Part shown: positions 58,618-64,000 of the stretch, piece after piece
How the letters are laid out: every line of letters starts with the position of its first letter
Numbering within the stretch: the first letter of the stretch is position 1
Source of the DNA: Ulva prolifera
Lineage: Eukaryota; Chlorophyta; Ulvophyceae; Ulvales; Ulvaceae
Direction: 5' to 3'
Assembly (NCBI GenBank): GCA_023078555.1
Contig: CM041203.1
Location: forward strand, 5,788,538 to 5,852,537
DNA: 64,000 nucleotides
Translations under genes and position numbers: made by a program
The notes under the pieces: model-generated
Told to the model about the DNA's origin: nothing
The model's database searches: none
The model's input: only the letters and a program-made list of their open reading frames with translations

Positions 58618-61600
58618 TCACCACACAAAATTTCTGGTGAAGAAAGCGTTGGGGTTCTTGCGGGCATATGCTTTAGTACCCTCTGTGTAGATAAAGATGA
58701 AAGCAAGGAAGAAAAAGTGTGGGACCCATGCCTGTACTGGCGGTGGGTCTGCTGTGAAGAATACGTTGTCTTGGAGGAAGGGCACGTACGAGCACAGGAT
58801 CATCACTGCCAGTGCCACAAAGACACCATAGTAGGTAACACGGTTGTTGTAGAGTCCTGAATGATTGAAAATACTCACGCGGCGGGTCTTGCAGAACCAG
58901 ATGTGCCAGAACTGACACATGATCAGCGTGATGTACCATGCTGCATTAGACTGCACACACATAAAATGATCAGTATATACTGAATAATCCAAGAACACAG
59001 CAAGACAGCGTATGCAAGTGCGCAACACCAACAGAGCTTTTTGGGGTCAAAGTGGACTCGATGCACAAGCCTCCAGTACATGACGAGATACGAAATAGGC
59101 AGTCATGAATCAAAATCCACAATTGCCCCATGTACGATAGAAGTGTTTGCTATAACCAATAAGTTACCGACGCCAGTGCTCCAGACAGACAGTCTGTACA
59201 CAATTTGAATCAAAGATCACAAATCAACTTTCGGATTTGAAAAAGGGGTGCTCATAATTGGACATACCTCGCGAACAATCCGCTCCTGATCTTCAGGGCT
59301 GAATCCGCCCGCACCAGCAGCCTGATCAGCAGCAGGGCCTTTGGTGATATCAATGCGGTCTGCGTCTGAGAACCACTGCTCATCCCTTGGGTCCAGCAAG
59401 AAGATGTCCGACAGCTGGACTCCACGATGGCTGAAAACCCAGAGGTAGGCACCCATGCAGCACAGGCTTTCAGCCAGACCAACGATGATGTACGAGTACG
59501 TCAGGAGAGGAAGACTCACAAGGCGCTCCACAGAAATGTCTCGGGGCGGCCGGGCCATGACATTAGCCTCAGCTGGCTCGTACGCAAGTGATGTCGCTGG
59601 GCCCTGCATGACAGGATCCAGTCTCTGGAACAAACATTACAGTCATCCAAGATCGGGTTGCATTCATACTGTACCACTTAGAGGGCACATCAACGCACGG
59701 TCTTGGCTCGCTACTCCTGTGAAATCTCAAAGGATGAGTGTTGTGCAGGCTCAGACAGAATCCACCACCACAGTGATCATGCAAGCACACGTGCCACGCT
59801 GTATAGAAGCACACCTGCTCAGTGATCAGATCGATTGACAACACCAGAAGACTTCCAAGTCCGAGCGGCATGCCGAACGCAAGTGCAAGAATAACTGGGA
59901 AAGTCTCTGGCGGAATGTGTGCCAGGGTGTAGGCAATTGTCTTCTTGAGGTTGTCATACAGCACACGACCTTCGGTGATTGCAGAGACCAGGCTTGCAAA
60001 GTCATCGTCAAGGAGCACAACATCTGCCGCCTCACGTGCGACCTCACTGGAGTCAGGATTGCCCATTGCAACTCCAATGTCAGCCTTTCGGAGAGCAGGT
60101 GAATCATTGACACCGTCGCCAGTCACTGCAACAATCTCTTTGCGCCTCTGGAAGTTGTCGACAATTTGTAGCTTTTGCTGGGGGGTAGTCCGCGCAAACA
60201 CGAGCTCCTCCTTGCACATGACCTGCACACGCCCCTGTCTGATACAACAGCAACTGATTCTTCCAGCATGCCTGACTGCCATGCCTGCACCTGTCCACAA
60301 CATATCTAGACAAAAGAAGCTGTGCCACGCCCCACTGTGCACTGTTCACGTGAAAAATCAACAGATGTTTGTCCCATGATGATCTGTACCAGACAGATGT
60401 GTCTCGAGACAGTAAAATTTTGCTCTTACAGAGAGGAACTGCGTACCATGTCCCAGTCAGCTTCGGTCTTGAGGTCAGGAATCATCGATCCTGTGATCAC
60501 CAAAGCCTGGACGTCTGGGTTGTCGAAAGGAACTTCAGTTTCCTCGACACCACGCTCAGCAGCCACTTCACGCCGGGTAGGCAGCGTGATGATGCCACAT
60601 TTGCGTGCAATCGCCTCAGCCGTGAGAGGATGGTCACCAGTCACCATGGTCACACCAACGCCCGCAGATCTGCAAGATGCAACTGCAGGAGGGACAGCAT
60701 CACGCGGTGGATCAATGAGTGAAAGAAGGCCACAGAACGAAAAGTCGTCAAGGAAACCCATTGCCTCAGCCTCTTCCTCACTTGTTGGCACCTGCCCTGC
60801 TGGGACCACCTGCACAGGTAGAACTAGTCACAGGCTTAGCATTGCACGGACGATGTTGGATGTACTTGCATGCCCGGCAGAAGTTGAGTGCCAAATTGAC
60901 ATGTCCATTTGCAGCATGTGCACACAGGCAGCGAAATTGCCACTGCGGCCTGAAGCAGTCCTGTTCCCATGTTCAAATATTTGAAGCAGGCACACAGTTA
61001 TGTATTGGATCTTCTGGAATTCATTAAATGGTCACTAGGCTGACAACGAGGATCAAGACAAGCCGCAGTTATACTAGGAGACATCCGACGATCGCTGCAT
61101 ACCTTGAACGCATGTCCAATGACACGCTCAGCGAGAGTACCAAAGCTCTGGTATGCCTCCATCATGTCCTCCACGAAGTCATCATCCAGCACGTGCTCAT
61201 TGTCTCGGTAGAAGTATCGACCACACTTTTTGATGACATACTCAGGTGCTCCCTTGATCAGCACCAGGTAGTTATCTGCATCACCTGGGATACGAACCAT
61301 GTTCAATGCCCACTTGTTCTTGCTGTTGAAAGGGATGGAGAAGACTGAACTGAATGCAGCACGGACCTGCATGTGCACTGCCGTAAGAAGGAACTCAGGC
61401 ATGATTCAGCCAGAAAGACTTTGACTCGCGGGTACCACCTGAGGCATATAGCGCACAGACCATCAGAGGTGAGGGCAGTGCGTACATCATCAACATCCAT
61501 AATTTTGTCACAGAATCGTAGCAGGCCAGAGTCAGTGGCATCACCAAGAACCCGCCTCTCATACCCCGGCAGAGCCTCCTTCTGTGGGTCAACATCACCC

Positions 61601-63961
61601 TGTATGATAGCGTTACTTCAGGTACATCACGAGGTTGATGGCATGTTTGCATACGCAGGTGAACACATGCATACAGTGACTTCATAGCAGCTGCACACGT
61701 GAAAGTGATATGCTGCTGCAGATTCAGTCACTTGCAGCCCTGCTCTTTTCATGAAAGTGACGCCAGCACGGAGCAGTTCAGTGCAGTTGATGTCTATGCA
61801 GCATCACAGTCAGAACCCGGGTTTGCAACTAGGCACTGTGAAAGCAAGCAGGTAGGCAGGTCTCATTGCGCACCTCGAACTGAGCTTTGTTGTTGACAGA
61901 CGCAATGGTAATCAGTTTGGACAAAGGTGAGAACGTGCTCCACAGAGAGCCATCAGCACCCTCTGGAGCTGCAGTTGTCACGTTGAGGGCAAACGTCATG
62001 ATGCTCTGTCTGCCGAGAGACTTCCCAACATTCTGCATCACAATCAAATTAACAACCAGGCTGCATGCAACACCTGCCGGTACCAGAAAACACTCTCAAG
62101 AGCATCGCATGCTCTTTGAGGCCATCCTGGCTACAGTAGCTGCACGCTGCAGGACAGCCAGCGAAACTTGCACAATGCAGCAGATAAGCAGGGGCACACT
62201 GCAGAGCCAACAGAAGCCTTGCCCATGGACATGCGCGACAGCATGTCTGTACCAAAGCGGCTGCTTCCGCCACTGGCGGTGCGTGGAGCACTGCTAGCGC
62301 CTGCCTGGGCACCTGGAGGGAGCTTCAAGTCGATGTCTTCAACAGTCGCACGGCCGGCGGAAGTGCGCCCGACGGATGCATGGCTTGAACGGTGCATTGA
62401 ATGTCTGGCCTTCTGGGCTGCTCCAGCACCCGGACGCACGACGCTGCTGACAATCTCGTTTGCGCTCTTGTACTGCCTGTTGACCCAGCAATTCATGACC
62501 GTCATCTTGTTTTGTGTCAAAGTTCCAGTCTTGTCGCTTGCAATACGTGTCGCACTACCAAGAGCTTCAATGATGTCGGTCTTCTTAACAAGCACACTGA
62601 CTTCTTTCATGCGTTCGGCCGTCAGCGTCAGCGCCGATGTGACAGTAGCCGGCAGACCCTGGGGGATGTTGGCGACAAGCACAACAACAAGACCATTGAC
62701 AAATGCATCAGCAAATTTCATCTTTCTGATCATGCCGGCGCTGAAGAGGATGATCGCCATTGTGATTGCAATGACAGCAATGACCTTGACGAACATATTG
62801 ATGTCGCGTTGAAGAGTGGTTTCACCTTGAGTGGTCTGTGCAGCCAGAGAGTTGATCTTTCCAATGAACGTGTTATCACCACACCGGACAACGACACCAT
62901 AACCTTCTCCGTTCAGAACCTGAAAGAATGGGTCACGGTCAGTGGACGTGCTTTTGAAGCCACAGCAGCCATTGCGCGTTCGAGCAGGTGAATATTGCAA
63001 CGTAATGGTGTGGGCAATACCTGCGAAGACATGAAGGCAATATGCTTGCACTCATGTGGTTTGTCATCCGCTGCGGTAGTGGCCATAGCAATGGGGTCAC
63101 TTTCACCTGTCAAAGCAGAGAAGTCCAATTTGAGATCCCGACTCTCAAGCACCTTAATGTCAGCAGGCACACGCGACCCAATGGTCATGTGCACTATGTC
63201 CCCGACAACCAAGTCGACAGCATTCAATTGAGCTTCTTTGCCGTCACGGATGACATTTGCATTCGAAGGGAGCAGGTTGCGAAGCTGGGCAGCAACTGAT
63301 CCAGCAGCACGCTCATTCATATATTGCGTGGTTGCAAGAAGGATGATAACAAGGAACAGAACAACACCAAGGATGATGTTGGACTGATCTTTAGGATCCT
63401 ACATCGCCCTTTCAGCTCTCAGGTTGTATCACGACCAGGACTTCGTTCCAGGTGATGCAATACAATACGCCAGGAACATCGTCGTGTATGCACAAGAAAA
63501 GTTCAGCCTTCATTCAGGTGGCTGTCGCACCTGGATCGCATATGCCACGAATGTGAGAGCCCCTGCAATGATCAATAGAAATAGCAGGGGATTGGTGTAC
63601 TGCAGCAGATACTTCAACCACTCGGGTTTGTCTTTGGGGGGTGACAGCTTGTTGGGGCCATTTTCCTCCAAACGCTTGGTTGCCTGCACCAAGCTGTGGT
63701 CGTCTTATGCATTGAAGAAAGATCTGGCGCGAAATTGGTTTGACAGATTTAGTATGCTGCCACGGATGCAGTCCCAGGGGTAAAGAATAATTCAGACTGA
63801 CGTACCTCGGACGATTTCAGACCACCTGATTTTGATGGCGATTCAGCATTAATGTCGGTAGCATATTTCGCAGAAACTTCAGCTGCAGACATGAGATGTT
63901 CAGTGACATCGTAATCGTCCTTCGAGGCGCCCCCGCCATTTTTGTCATCTTCAGCCCCCAT
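58618..63961 (-). CDS. P-type cation ATPase, Na+/K+-ATPase-like (P2C) alpha subunit
   Basis: Eleven exons join in frame to 1123 residues: 63806-63961, 63531-63683, 63021-63398, 62212-62919, 61874-62032, 61486-61599, 61103-61366, 60447-60809, 59815-60222, 59268-59603 and 58618-58950. This ATP-driven membrane pump shows TGES (about 200-203, actuator), NIPQGLP in span 4, [11 protein letters not shown] (Asp358 is phosphorylated), [99 protein letters not shown] and RPPRD. The order and the extended C-terminal spans fit Na+/K+-type pumps rather than SERCA. Ion-site motifs differ from animal pumps (PEGLL to PQGLP; SNIPE to AHIPP), so the transported ion is uncertain. A 75-residue Ser/Arg-rich insertion follows the phosphorylation site. 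All ten introns are phase 0. Confidence 0.92.
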
Positions 63962-64000
63962 CGCGCGAGGTACCTGCGGACAATGGAAAAATTGAAGGCT

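Overview
The window is nuclear DNA from a free-living microbial eukaryote. Its genes are split by many spliceosomal introns that end almost uniformly in GCAG. There are no bacterial operons, and there are plant-type DNA transposons (MULE and CACTA), simple repeats and a GC-rich satellite. A TMEM50/UPF0220-like gene with a plant-like 'GxxxAGAxFGAGWxFWVDA' core suggests a green-lineage alga, but the lineage is an inference and is not secured.

Layout, left to right. 1-771 (minus): two exons of a BTB/POZ-like protein running off the left edge. 3127-4751 (minus): large exon of an Ala/Pro-rich protein. 4752-9928: no convincing gene. 9929-13779 and 15625-19347 (minus): two tandem seven-exon paralogues of the Gfo/Idh/MocA oxidoreductase family. 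Their intron positions match, and only the second carries an N-terminal targeting extension. 20893-29166 (minus): a very long Ser-rich, probably disordered protein in about ten exons. 29952-30541 (plus): TMEM50-like membrane protein, transcribed divergently from the Ser-rich gene. 32315-37067 (plus): six-exon cellulose-synthase-like GT2 membrane protein whose catalytic motifs are largely lost. 58618-63961 (minus): eleven-exon P-type cation ATPase of the Na+/K+-ATPase (P2C) type.

The stretch from 39.6 to 57.4 kb is a repeat block. A macrosatellite with a period of about 815 bp, built from modules of about 200 bp, forms a left array (39680-43399) and a right array (53626-57412). Between them lie a full-length MULE (43400-47332; 111-bp terminal inverted repeats, transposase with DDE residues and a SWIM finger), a nearly identical but truncated second MULE copy (47344-50647), and a 2909-bp CACTA element (50717-53625; 28-bp perfect inverted repeats, 3-bp target duplication CGA). 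The CACTA element has no transposase gene and looks non-autonomous.

The host genes do not form an obvious pathway. The two oxidoreductases are a tandem duplicate pair. The most unusual items are the apparent pseudo-glycosyltransferase, the altered ion-site motifs of the ATPase, and the nested transposon/satellite block. Full exon models are given for the oxidoreductases, the glycosyltransferase and the ATPase because their reading frames join across every intron; other gene limits are approximate. Coordinates come from manual reading and could be off by a base in places.
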